NCBI GenBank assembly: GCA_001898035.1
Contig: MKRX01000016.1
Location: forward strand, 4,915 to 56,617
Reading direction: 5' to 3'
From: Armatimonadetes bacterium 55-13
GTDB taxonomy: Bacteria > Armatimonadota > Fimbriimonadia > Fimbriimonadales > Fimbriimonadaceae
DNA length: 51,703 bases
The notes beneath the pieces were generated by a model. It was not told where the DNA came from and searched no databases. It saw only the letters and a program-made list of their open reading frames with translations. Shown here in pieces: positions 41,711 to 50,601 of the stretch (its first letter is position 1; each line of letters opens with the position of its first letter). The translations under genes were made by a program, and so were the position numbers.

Positions 41711-42873
41711 ATTACGTGAAGCAAGTCTATTTGAAAGAAGTCCGGGAAATGCTGCGAGATAAGCGAACCCGCAGCATGGCTTTCTTTGGCCCCATCTTCA
41801 TGATGATCCTGTTCGTGTGCGGCTTCGGTTCCATTCTCGGAAGCGTGAGCAAAACACAAAACCAGACGATACACGTTCTTAAGACCGAAAACCCCTTAAC
41901 TCAACTTTTGGAAAAGGCGTTTAAAGTTGTTTATGTCGAAAATGAACAGGCCGGTGAGGAACTCATTCGCAAAGGTGATGCCAAGGTCTTTCTAGCGTTT
42001 GGTGCGCAAACAACTGGCGGACAACTCGACATCGATGCCTATTTCGATCCCAAGGCGCAAGGCGCTCAAATCGTTTTGAGCCAGGTTTCGGGGATCATCG
42101 AAACGGCCAACAAAAAAGCGCTTGAACAGACTCTTACGAGCAGCGGACTGCCAGCCACGGCAGCCGAACCCGTCAAACTGGTTAAAAAGGAGGTCCAAAT
42201 TGGAGAGAAAGGAGCGGGTGAATTCATCGTCTCAATGCTTCCCTATTTAATCGTCATTTGGGCGTTCTATGGTGGATTCTCAATGGCTACCGATTTGGTC
42301 GCCGGGGAAAAAGAGAAAGCAACGCTGGAAACTCTTTTGATCAGCCCCGTGACGAGAACTCAGATTGTCTTAGGGAAGTTCTTTGCATTGGCCTCCCTCT
42401 GTCTTGCCAGTTCTGTCTCTTCCCTCATTGGGTTCATGCTGGTCTCACTCCTGAAGTTGCCTGGAACAAGTTTCCTCTTAAAGGGTGGATTAGGTATCAC
42501 TCCGACTGCGGCCATCGTGACGATCTTGGTGCTATTGCCGACCGTGGCCATGTTCGCCGCCTGTTTGCTGTCTTTCAGCACATACGCCAAAAATGCTCGC
42601 GAAGCGCAAAGCTATATCAGTCTGGCCAGCTTTGTGGTGGTGGTACCGGCGGCGTTTAGCCAGTTGATTGGATTGACCGACGCGGCAAACCAGGGTTGGG
42701 TGAATTTTGTGCCCGTCCTCAATACCGCGAACAATATTCGCAATGCGTTACTAGGTAAGCCAGATTGGATCGGGACCGCGATTACGGTTACGATCAGCGG
42801 CTTAATTGCCGCGCTCCTTCTGGTCGTGGTTGTGCGGCTCTTTAATCGCGAAGAAGTATTGACCCGAGTTTGA
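41707..42873 (+). CDS. ABC-2 type permease (NatB-like)
   Basis: A 388-residue permease: first transmembrane helix near 24-45, a large periplasmic domain (about 50-175) and five C-terminal helices, with the conserved VAGEKEKATLETLLISPVTRTQIVLGK loop. Together with the preceding ATPase it forms an exporter. Substrate is not determinable. The only plus-strand AGGGAAG copy right of 8 kb lies in it (42372). Confidence 0.9.
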   Translation: MNYVKQVYLKEVREMLRDKRTRSMAFFGPIFMMILFVCGFGSILGSVSKTQNQTIHVLKTENPLTQLLEKAFKVVYVENEQAGEELIRKGDAKVFLAFGAQTTGGQLDIDAYFDPKAQGAQIVLSQVSGIIETANKKALEQTLTSSGLPATAAEPVKLVKKEVQIGEKGAGEFIVSMLPYLIVIWAFYGGFSMATDLVAGEKEKATLETLLISPVTRTQIVLGKFFALASLCLASSVSSLIGFMLVSLLKLPGTSFLLKGGLGITPTAAIVTILVLLPTVAMFAACLLSFSTYAKNAREAQSYISLASFVVVVPAAFSQLIGLTDAANQGWVNFVPVLNTANNIRNALLGKPDWIGTAITVTISGLIAALLLVVVVRLFNREEVLTRV

Positions 42874-42894
42874 CGGAGTTACCGTCAAACTCGG
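42864..42894. terminator. Hairpin between the convergent permease and fliD genes
   Basis: A perfect 13-bp stem, CCGAGTTTGACGG (42864-42876) with CCGTCAAACTCGG (42882-42894), around the loop AGTTA, containing the permease stop codon. No T-run. Probably a bidirectional terminator. Confidence 0.65.
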
Positions 42895-42902
42895 CAGACG
42901 AC

Positions 42903-45164
42903 CTAGCCACTAGGGGTTTGGAGTGCACTGAGTCGTTGACCCTGAGACTGAAGCGTGCTGATGGACTGCTCCATACGTGCGAACTTGTCTTTAAGGTCCA
43001 ATTGCTTCTGCTGAAGACGGGTGTTCAAGTCGTCAATCTGATCAGAGATGTCGTCAAACTCATCTTTAAGGGCGTTGTCCGTAGAAGTAAGAATGCCGTT
43101 CAAGGAGTCCAAGAACGTGCCCATTAAGTCGCTCGTTTGGGCGCCCATGCCTTTCCTGAGGGCAATCGTTCCTACCGAGCCTGTCGTCAGGCCCGTGTAC
43201 ATAATCTGCAAACCCTCAGTTTTGGCATTGCCTGTCTTTCCCGTTAGAAATTGGCCGTTCCCCGTAGCTTCTTCGCCATTGATGGTGCCCTGAATATCCG
43301 TTCCCGCAACCGCAGTTCCCGCGGAAGTCATTCCGAGGCCGCTATTGTCACTGGCCGCGGCGAGGTTACTGGTGACGGTGAAGTTTCCTCCCACGCCATA
43401 CCGTTTGCTCTCAAGCAACAATTTTCCGCTGCCGTCGATACTTGCGACGACGATGTCTTTTAGCTTGCTGTCTTTGTTGATTGCGGCGACGGTATCGGCA
43501 AGAGAATTTCCGATATTTAAGGTCAGTTTGTAGGGCGAGGAACCCACCATGGTTCCTGAAAAGGTGAGGGTTTCGGCCGCGGTGCTAGCGAGGGTTTGGG
43601 CGGCTTCACCCGTATACGATCCTTTGGTTGCCAGTGCCGTGATGTTCACTTCATACGCCGACGAAGAAGTTGCCGCCGTCTTCGAAGTGCTAGAGACATA
43701 TTGAATGTCGTTCGTCGATCCAACGCCGCTGGTCTTAAAAAGGTTCGCTACATCGTTGGGCGCGGATGCGATCGCGTTGCTGAGAATTGAGTCGTCGATT
43801 GCAAGCTTGCCCGAGTCATCTAGAGAGAATCCCAGCGTGGTGAGGTTCGTATAGCTGCCGCTTAACCCAGGCACGTTTGAAAACATCATTGAGGTGATGT
43901 CTTGTTCCAATTGGGAAGCGACCTGGTCGCCAAAGAGGGGGCCAGACGCGTAAGTGTCCTTGTCAAATTGGCTGTATTGACTTACGAAATCGATGGCATC
44001 GTTGTAGGCATCTTTGAAGGCGGTTATTTTCGACTTGACCGAGTCGTTATCCCGAGTCAACGTCAGGGTGCTGGTTGATGGCGTAGTCGAATCTGCCTTA
44101 AGAAGAGTGAGCGTGACTCCAGGAATTGCGGTTGAAATGGAGTTCGTTGAACTCGTAAGGCTTACCCCGTCCAATTTATATTCGGCATCTTGGGCCGCTA
44201 CGAGCTGATTGTTGTATCCCGATTGGACAATTCCGAGCGCCGACAAAGCATTTCCAGAAGTATCGGCAAAGGTCGGCGTTCCCGAGCTTCCGACAATCTC
44301 AAGTCGATACTTGGTGGTTCCATTGTCGTCAACCGTTTGCACGGTCGCGGTTGCATTGGCGCCCGCGCTGTTGATTTTATTGGCTACCGTCTGAAGAGAA
44401 TCGGTTGAAAGGTCAATATCGACGTTGACGCCGTTGATTGAAAAAGACGCCGCTCCTGCGGTTGAATCGCCAATGACGGTGCTAAGAGGATCCGTGTTCT
44501 TGGCATACGTGAGGGACCGTGCTCCGTTTGTAATGGATTCCCTAACGCTGGTTGTGCCGCTCAGCAACCCCAGTGAGCCGAGAATGGAGTCGCCGCTTAA
44601 GTCGGCCAATTGGATCTTATTGGTCGCGCCTGTTTTACTCGCGGAGAAGGTTAGATACGCATTGCCCGTTCCACCATCAATAATACTGGCGGTGACCCCA
44701 ACCCCCAGGCTGTTGACCTTCTGGGCGATTGTTTTGAGGCTATCCGTGGCAGTAACCTCCACAGCTTTTCCGTTCACGACAAACTTGCCGGTCTTGTTCA
44801 AAGGCGTCGTCGTGTCGGACTGGGCCGCGCTGGCAACTTTCTGAGCCTGAGCTAGTTTCGAGACGCTGAGGTTATATGTTCCCGCAATCGCATCGTTCGT
44901 CGCGGTAATGGACGCCACTGCCGTATCGGAGGAGGATGCCTTGGTTGCATTGAAGGCCGTAGCCGAGTTGAGCGCTCCCGCTGCCGATGAAATGGCCTGA
45001 AGCTTGGTCCGAAATTGAGAGTAGACGTTCTGCTTTTGCTGGATTTCGGCTTGACGCTGCTGGAGGCGCTGAATCGGTATCGCCTCAACCTGCATCAAGC
45101 TTGAAATGATGCTATCGGTATCGATACCGCTACTGAGTCCGCTAAAACTGATTCCAGATGACAT
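42903..45164 (-). CDS. fliD: Flagellar hook-associated protein 2 (filament cap) FliD
   Basis: A 753-residue FliD that caps the flagellar filament and helps flagellin fold. It begins SSGISFSGLSSGIDTDSIIS, the family's N-terminal signature, has a long Thr/Ser/Ala-rich variable middle (about 100-650) and ends in a coiled coil (IDDLNTRLQQKQLDLKDKFARMEQSISTLQ). It is longer than the E. coli protein (468), the extra length being in the exposed domains. The first gene, by transcription, of nothing else visible here; chemotaxis genes lie upstream on the same strand. Confidence 0.92.
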   Translation of the reverse strand: MSSGISFSGLSSGIDTDSIISSLMQVEAIPIQRLQQRQAEIQQKQNVYSQFRTKLQAISSAAGALNSATAFNATKASSSDTAVASITATNDAIAGTYNLSVSKLAQAQKVASAAQSDTTTPLNKTGKFVVNGKAVEVTATDSLKTIAQKVNSLGVGVTASIIDGGTGNAYLTFSASKTGATNKIQLADLSGDSILGSLGLLSGTTSVRESITNGARSLTYAKNTDPLSTVIGDSTAGAASFSINGVNVDIDLSTDSLQTVANKINSAGANATATVQTVDDNGTTKYRLEIVGSSGTPTFADTSGNALSALGIVQSGYNNQLVAAQDAEYKLDGVSLTSSTNSISTAIPGVTLTLLKADSTTPSTSTLTLTRDNDSVKSKITAFKDAYNDAIDFVSQYSQFDKDTYASGPLFGDQVASQLEQDITSMMFSNVPGLSGSYTNLTTLGFSLDDSGKLAIDDSILSNAIASAPNDVANLFKTSGVGSTNDIQYVSSTSKTAATSSSAYEVNITALATKGSYTGEAAQTLASTAAETLTFSGTMVGSSPYKLTLNIGNSLADTVAAINKDSKLKDIVVASIDGSGKLLLESKRYGVGGNFTVTSNLAAASDNSGLGMTSAGTAVAGTDIQGTINGEEATGNGQFLTGKTGNAKTEGLQIMYTGLTTGSVGTIALRKGMGAQTSDLMGTFLDSLNGILTSTDNALKDEFDDISDQIDDLNTRLQQKQLDLKDKFARMEQSISTLQSQGQRLSALQTPSG

Positions 45165-45243
45165 GCTGATCTTCCCTATGCAATGACCAAGCCGCCCGTT
45201 GACACGGCTCCATCTTCAATATCGGCTAAGTGAGAAGAATTTT

Positions 45244-46119
45244 TTAGGCTGCCATAAGGCCGTAAAGCTGCCGTGCCTCGTCAACCTTAGCTTCGACTTC
45301 TGTTTCGAGCCAATCAAGTTGCTCGGGGCTGAAATTCAGCCAATCCATCACAACTGCCGGAGGCGTCTTGGTCGGAATTTCATCCGTTCCAAAGTAAAGG
45401 CCCTTAGTGAGCCAGTCGGCTACGTGAAGCGTGAACAAGAGTGGGTCTACGACTTCCGGGCTAAATGGGCCCTCGTGCCCCCCAATGAGATGTACGAGCG
45501 TCTTAGGGAGTTTCCAATGAATCGCCATTTGGCGACCGACTTCGCTGTGGGTCAAACCCAACAATCGTTTTTCGACAACTTCCATCTCCAGCTTCTTTTG
45601 CTCGGCATGCCGGATAACCTGGGTGTAGGTTTGGCCGAAGTTGGCGAAGAGGAACAGGCGTCCAATATCGTGCAAGAGGCCACCCACGCATGCAGACTCG
45701 CATTCGTCGAGAGTCAGCCCCTTCTTCGTGCTGATAATTTGAGTTGCTGCCGCCGTGCCGAACGAGTGGAGCCAGAACTGCTCCATCGTATCGATCTGAT
45801 TGGGCGTCTTTGCCTTCAGAGTGCCAAAGGCGCTGACGCTAAGGACAAGGTTTCTGATCTGCTGAAGGCCAAGAATGACGATGGCTTGTCCAAGGCTTGT
45901 AACCTGTCCCGAGAGGCCGTAGTAGGCCGAGTTGACTACCCGCAAGACCTTTGAAGCCAGTGCGGGTTCCGTTCCAATCATGCGTTCGATCGTCTGTGTG
46001 CAGGATTCGGGATCTTCCGTTTCCTTGAGAATGCGCGTCACTACATTGGGCAGTGCAGGCAGGTCTTGAACAGATTTTTCGATGCTCGATTTCACAAACG
46101 GATTTGTAGTCATGCTCAC
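45244..46119 (-). CDS. HDOD-domain signalling protein
   Basis: A 291-residue HDOD protein (about 14-215): LPALPNVVTRILKETEDPES, VLRVVNSAYYGLSGQV, AIVILGLQQIRNLVLS and GGLLHDIGRLFLF. HDOD proteins act in signalling and motility without clear catalysis. The GTG at 46119 overlaps the cheA stop (GTGA); an ATG at 46113 with AAGG before it is equally possible. Co-transcribed with cheA. Confidence 0.88.
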   Translation of the reverse strand: MSMTTNPFVKSSIEKSVQDLPALPNVVTRILKETEDPESCTQTIERMIGTEPALASKVLRVVNSAYYGLSGQVTSLGQAIVILGLQQIRNLVLSVSAFGTLKAKTPNQIDTMEQFWLHSFGTAAATQIISTKKGLTLDECESACVGGLLHDIGRLFLFANFGQTYTQVIRHAEQKKLEMEVVEKRLLGLTHSEVGRQMAIHWKLPKTLVHLIGGHEGPFSPEVVDPLLFTLHVADWLTKGLYFGTDEIPTKTPPAVVMDWLNFSPEQLDWLETEVEAKVDEARQLYGLMAA

Positions 46120-48170
46120 CTTCGGTCAGATACGAAGACGCCATTAACGTCCACGATAAGGGCGACGTTGCCATCACCCAGGATCGTAGCGCCAGAAATC
46201 CCGGCGACATCTCCGCAGAAGCGGCTGAGCGACTTAATAACAACCTCTTGCTCACCGATCAGACTATCGACCACTAGGCCGATACGCTGTTCTGCGAGTC
46301 CCACAATAACTACATAGTGGGAATTCGTTTCGGCTTCTGCAGTGAAATTCCTTGTCGTGAAAATATTTCGTAGTCTTACAAGCGGAGTGGTCATGCCACG
46401 GATGACGATGACTTCCTGTTTGTGGACAGTCTGGATCTGGCTATTGGTCACGTTCAGAGTCTCGATGACCGACCCCAGGGGAATAACATAAACTACTCCG
46501 CTTACCTTTACCAGGAGTCCGCGGATGATGGCCAGCGTCAACGGAAGACGCAAACTAAATCGAGTTCCCTCTCCCAGCGTGGTCTCCAAATCGATGATGC
46601 CGCCGAGCTTCTGGATGTTCGACCGTACGATATCCATGCCGACACCGCGCCCGCTGACTTCGCTGACTTCGGCCGCTGTGCTAAGACCGCTGGCAAAAAT
46701 GAACTGAAGACATTCCTTCTCCGTCAGCCGTTCTGCAGCTTCCTTCGTAACCAGGCCGCTCTGAATGGCCTTTTGTCTCACTCGCTCATGATCGATGCCA
46801 CGACCATCATCTTCGATTTCGATGACGATGTGATTCTCTTGGTGTCGCGCCGACACTACAACTCGTCCAGAACGCGGCTTGCCCAACTTTTCTCGGTCGT
46901 CGGGAGATTCAATCCCGTGATCGATACTGTTTCGGAGGATGTGGAGGAGTGGATCGCCAATGACTTCGATGACGCTTCGGTCGAGCTCGGTTTCGCCGCC
47001 CACCAAGTCAAGCTTAATTTCCTTGCCTATCTTCTGAGCCAGATCGCGCACCATGCGCGGGAATCGATTGAAGACCGTTTCGATCGGGAGCATTCGCGCC
47101 TTCATGATTTGGTCTTGAAGGTCGGCGGTAATTCGGGTGATATGACCGACGGTTTCGCCCAGCGCCTCGATGTTCTCGTCGTATTCGTACTTGGAGGCTA
47201 ACATCGTGCCGATCTGTGAGACCCGTGTTCGATCGATCACCAATTCGCCGACAAGATTCATCAGTTCGTCTAAGCGGGCGACATCGACGCGGACGGTTTG
47301 GCCGGTTTCGCCTTTCTTAACCGTGCCTTCAGCTGTTGGCACGGATTTCGCAACTGGCGCGGCAGCCTCCGATGCGTCGGTTTTCTGCGTACTTGGCTTT
47401 GGCGCCATGGATTGGCTCAGGCCGTCTGGCTTGGTCCATGGAGACACGTTGAATGACTCCATCTCGCCAATTCCTGAGAACTTAGTCTTGAGCAAATCTG
47501 CTGAGTCCTCGTGATGGAAGAACAGCGTGAATTCTTGGTCAAATTCCTCTTCCTCTAGCTGCTCCGTATTTGGAACGGATGCTAGGAGCTCTCCGCCGTC
47601 CTGGGCAATGCTAATGGCCATGAACGCTCGGACGAACTTCATCACGCAGTCCTTTGCCAATTTGAAACTAGCCTCGAAGATCGGTTTTTCCGACAGAGCC
47701 TCCGATAAAGCGATGACCAGTTCCTCACTCAAAGGCGAGGGACCGCTTTCAGCAGTCGTCGGTTGAGCTACCGTTGAAGAGGAGCCGCTACTGAGGACTT
47801 GCAGTTCCGAGATCAAGGATGAACAATCGACGGTATCCCCTTGTCCATCGGCGATGTTGCCTTTGATCTCGGCCAGCCGGTCAAGACACGACAGAAGGGC
47901 GTTCGCGATGTCCGTCGTCAGGGCAAGGGTGCCGGACCGGAGCATATCCAAGAGATTCTCCATCTCGTGGGTGAGGTTCGCGAAGTTAAGGAACCCCATC
48001 GCACGACTGCTTCCCTTTAAGGTGTGGGCAGCTCGGAAGATGATGCTCAGACGCTCCTGAGTGGGATCCTGCTCAAGTTTGAGAGTCTCCTGCTCGAGGA
48101 TTTCAAGTTGCTCGTCCGCCTCCTGAAGGAAGAGGTCGAGATATTGGGTCATATCCAGTTCGGCGCTCAT
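46116..48170 (-). CDS. cheA: Chemotaxis histidine kinase CheA
   Basis: A 684-residue CheA: Hpt domain with phospho-H49 (RAAHTLKGSSRAMGF), P2-like middle with Ser/Pro-rich linkers, dimerisation helices (LDELMNLVGELVIDRTRV), HATPase (ILRNSIDHGIESPDDR, GDDGRGID-type EIEDDGRGID, GRGVGMDIV) and C-terminal CheW-like domain. It phosphorylates CheY-type regulators when receptors signal. It overlaps the HDOD gene and follows cheW by 17 bases. Confidence 0.95.
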   Translation of the reverse strand: MSAELDMTQYLDLFLQEADEQLEILEQETLKLEQDPTQERLSIIFRAAHTLKGSSRAMGFLNFANLTHEMENLLDMLRSGTLALTTDIANALLSCLDRLAEIKGNIADGQGDTVDCSSLISELQVLSSGSSSTVAQPTTAESGPSPLSEELVIALSEALSEKPIFEASFKLAKDCVMKFVRAFMAISIAQDGGELLASVPNTEQLEEEEFDQEFTLFFHHEDSADLLKTKFSGIGEMESFNVSPWTKPDGLSQSMAPKPSTQKTDASEAAAPVAKSVPTAEGTVKKGETGQTVRVDVARLDELMNLVGELVIDRTRVSQIGTMLASKYEYDENIEALGETVGHITRITADLQDQIMKARMLPIETVFNRFPRMVRDLAQKIGKEIKLDLVGGETELDRSVIEVIGDPLLHILRNSIDHGIESPDDREKLGKPRSGRVVVSARHQENHIVIEIEDDGRGIDHERVRQKAIQSGLVTKEAAERLTEKECLQFIFASGLSTAAEVSEVSGRGVGMDIVRSNIQKLGGIIDLETTLGEGTRFSLRLPLTLAIIRGLLVKVSGVVYVIPLGSVIETLNVTNSQIQTVHKQEVIVIRGMTTPLVRLRNIFTTRNFTAEAETNSHYVVIVGLAEQRIGLVVDSLIGEQEVVIKSLSRFCGDVAGISGATILGDGNVALIVDVNGVFVSDRR

Positions 48171-48187
48171 GATTCGTTCGTTAAGGT

Positions 48188-48631
48188 TTAGGAGGCGAGG
48201 GCTTTGTCCAGGTCGAGGAGAGTGATCAGTTGACCATCTTGTTTGGCGACGCCACGTACGAAGTCGGTACTGACGCTGGCGACCAACGCGGGGGTCTGCT
48301 CAATCTGATCGTTTTCGAGCGTGATGACTTCCTTCACCTCGTCGACAACGATTCCGACGTTGCCTTGCTCGCTCTCAACAACAATGATTCGAGTTGAATC
48401 CGTGTCTTCGGCTACATTGATAGAAAATCTGGCGTGGAGATCGACGACCGGAATGGTCTTGCCACGGAGGTTCACAAGTCCTCGAATGTGGTGACCCGTT
48501 CTCGGAATGGGAGTAATCTCTCGGAGGCGGATGATTTCGTTCACCCGGAAAATGTCGATTCCGTAGGATTCGTTGTCCAATCGGAAGACAACAAGTTGCT
48601 CATCGGTCTTTAAGATAGGTGCTGCGGACAT
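48188..48631 (-). CDS. cheW: Chemotaxis coupling protein CheW
   Basis: A 147-residue scaffold linking receptors to CheA: LVVFRLDNESYGIDIFRVNEI, IRGLVNLRGKTIPVVDLHARF, GIVVDEVKEVITL, VRGVAKQDGQLITLLDLD. The start at 48631 follows AAGGG by 6 bases; the frame extends to 48673. First gene of cheW-cheA-HDOD. Confidence 0.95.
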   Translation of the reverse strand: MSAAPILKTDEQLVVFRLDNESYGIDIFRVNEIIRLREITPIPRTGHHIRGLVNLRGKTIPVVDLHARFSINVAEDTDSTRIIVVESEQGNVGIVVDEVKEVITLENDQIEQTPALVASVSTDFVRGVAKQDGQLITLLDLDKALAS

Positions 48632-48726
48632 AATCAACCCTTGTTTCGAAGCGTTACAAGGAATGGTTGGCAACTCGCGCCGGTAACTTTACAGGGAAAA
48701 TCGTCCTGTCCACCGCTAGATTTACT

Positions 48727-49524
48727 ATGAGAGTCAAGCTTCTTGCGATTGATTTGGACGGCACTCTGCTGAACAAAGACCGCAAAATCTCTTCAAAAAA
48801 CCAAGACGCGATTCGTCGCGCTCAGGATGCCGGAGTGACCGTTATGCTGGCAAGCGGAAGAATTCGCCCAAGCATGGTTCCGTTCGCCGAGTCGCTTGGA
48901 ATTGAGTTACCTATCGTTTGTGGCAACGGAACTTATGCCTATCTCGCACCCGAGGAGCCGCTTTATTCTCTCCACCTTCATTCCTCCGTCTCTGAGGCCC
49001 TCATCGCTTACGCCACGGAAAAAGACATCCATCTGAACCTCTACACTTCAGATGCCATGTACTTTCTTTCCGAAACGCCGTGGGCAGAACTTTATCGCAA
49101 ACGAGTCGAAACGATCATTCCGCAAAGCTACTCCCCTGCGGATGCTCAGACTTACATAAAGGCGATGATCGTCGATCATCCGCATCATATTCAGGAGCAT
49201 CGCAAGAAGCTTGCATCGATATTGGGCCTGGAAACCCGAGCAACCGAATCGGAAGCGGAGTACCTCGAGTTCATGTCGACAAAGGCGACAAAAGGGTATG
49301 CCTTAGCTCAGGTTGCCGCTCAACTCGGCATCGAGCAAGGGGAAACCGCCGCTATCGGCGACTATCTAAACGATGTGGAAATGTTAGAGTGGGCAGGGAT
49401 ATCGGCCGCCGTCGAAAATGCACACTCTGGGGCAAAACAGGCGGCAAAGGTAACGGTTTCGAGCAATGAACTCGATGGTGTAGCCGAGTTTATTGACGCG
49501 TATGTGCTAAAACAGCGACAATAG
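48727..49524 (+). CDS. HAD-superfamily phosphatase (Cof-type, HAD-IIB)
   Basis: A 265-residue phosphatase: motif I D9-L-D11-G-T, motif II LASGR (about 39-43), a lysine in the cap-to-core region (TKATKGYAL) and the acidic motif IGDYLNDVEMLEWAG. Cof-type enzymes hydrolyse sugar phosphates, nucleotides or pyridoxal phosphate; the substrate is not predictable. ATG at 48727 gives the family start VKLLAIDLDGTLLN. Confidence 0.9.
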   Translation: MRVKLLAIDLDGTLLNKDRKISSKNQDAIRRAQDAGVTVMLASGRIRPSMVPFAESLGIELPIVCGNGTYAYLAPEEPLYSLHLHSSVSEALIAYATEKDIHLNLYTSDAMYFLSETPWAELYRKRVETIIPQSYSPADAQTYIKAMIVDHPHHIQEHRKKLASILGLETRATESEAEYLEFMSTKATKGYALAQVAAQLGIEQGETAAIGDYLNDVEMLEWAGISAAVENAHSGAKQAAKVTVSSNELDGVAEFIDAYVLKQRQ

Positions 49525-49558
49525 GTTGCGAATCCGAATCGCAAAGGTTGAGAGGATC

Positions 49559-50545
49559 ATGAAAATGTTGCGTTTCTTAATGGCTATCAGCGTCATGCTG
49601 GTAGCGGTAGCGGCCCAAGCGGCATTTACGCTGACCGTTACATCGCCTACGGAAGGTGGATTCCTAGGATTTAACAATCAGGTGAAGTTCTTAATTACGA
49701 ACGCCACCGAAGAAACGACGGTTCGAGTGACTGCCGCCGGTCCTGGAGGTTCAACGGTTATCGAGCAAAAATTCACGCCAAATGTCGATAACAAAATCGA
49801 CGGGTCTATCGCCTTGAGCTTTAACGAATCCTCTCCGAGCGGCGCCTATACAGTGACGGTGGAAGCCTTCGATTCCGGATTTACGGCACCACCCGTCGTA
49901 CGCAACGTCACGGTCGATGTGCTAAAACCAAAGATTCTGGAATTCAATCCCGTTAGCGGCACCGCGGTAAAGGGTCCTATCGTTCCCATTAACGTCAAGG
50001 TCCTCGAGTCGAACCTGAAAGAGTGGCGCGTGAAGATTGATGGGAATGACATTCCCAACAATACGGGCACCACTGTCGACGGCTCTGGCTCTTTTCAAGT
50101 CGATTGGAATGTCACTGGATTTTTGACCGACGGAACTCACACCGTCAGCATCTCCGTCAAGGACAAATCCGACAACGAAACCACGCAATCCGTATCCTTG
50201 CGAATCGATCGACTGGCCCCAACGGTTTCGATTACTTACCCCCGCACGGACTCAAACATTCGCCCGCGCTCCGATTTCTCGGTGATTATCGACATTACCG
50301 ATCCCAATAACGGATTGATCGACTTCACTGGAGTTGACGTGATTATTCGGTTCCCTGCCGGTGGCTATCTTTATCGGGTGCCCCGAGTGAGCTTCCAATC
50401 CACCGGTTCGGGTACCTTCCGATGGACCGGCCGGGTTCGAAAAGACTCGATTCGATTGCCAAGCAAATTTATCGTCGACGTGACCGTTGTTGACCGGGCA
50501 GGCAATATTGCAACTCAACAACAAGTCACAATATCTACACGTTGA
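49559..50545 (+). CDS. Secreted Ig-like repeat protein
   Basis: A 328-residue protein with a signal peptide (about 1-21, ending VAAQAA) and at least three beta-sandwich Ig-like repeats (about 22-118, 120-212, 213-328) of the cadherin/bacterial Ig type (TVTSPTEGGFL; DGTHTVSISVKDKSDNETTQ; VDVTVVDRAGNIATQQ). Start at 49559 follows GAGAGG; the frame extends to 49526. Overlaps the start context of the next gene (TGATG), so the two may be coupled. Probably surface or periplasmic adhesion/structural protein. Confidence 0.72.
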   Translation: MKMLRFLMAISVMLVAVAAQAAFTLTVTSPTEGGFLGFNNQVKFLITNATEETTVRVTAAGPGGSTVIEQKFTPNVDNKIDGSIALSFNESSPSGAYTVTVEAFDSGFTAPPVVRNVTVDVLKPKILEFNPVSGTAVKGPIVPINVKVLESNLKEWRVKIDGNDIPNNTGTTVDGSGSFQVDWNVTGFLTDGTHTVSISVKDKSDNETTQSVSLRIDRLAPTVSITYPRTDSNIRPRSDFSVIIDITDPNNGLIDFTGVDVIIRFPAGGYLYRVPRVSFQSTGSGTFRWTGRVRKDSIRLPSKFIVDVTVVDRAGNIATQQQVTISTR

Positions 50546-50601
50546 TGCTAACCAAGCCAATGATTCGTCTTAATGCACGAGGTCTTGTTTTGAACCAAAC
50601 A

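Larger units (their letters stand above)
316..48016. other. Polar AGGGAAG motif converging on the dif-like site (KOPS-like)
   Basis: Positions of AGGGAAG on plus: 316, 1764, 2807, 4334, 4922, 5246, 7886, 42372. On minus (read as CTTCCCT): 7946, 10453, 11014, 11029, 11989, 15382, 17044, 18506, 20926, 23439, 30101, 31384, 34001, 42238, 42419, 45171, 48010. Of 25 copies, 24 point at about 7.9 kb. Random expectation for both strands is about 6. A 9-mer subset GCAGGGAAG occurs 8 times (expected below 1), all pointing inward. FtsK-orienting sequences have this layout around dif. Confidence 0.65.

Noticed and set aside
316-48016. AGGGAAG copies as ribosome binding sites
   Set aside because: Most copies lie inside genes or antisense to them, and orientation follows position relative to 7.9 kb, not gene direction. 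Only a few could serve as ribosome binding sites.
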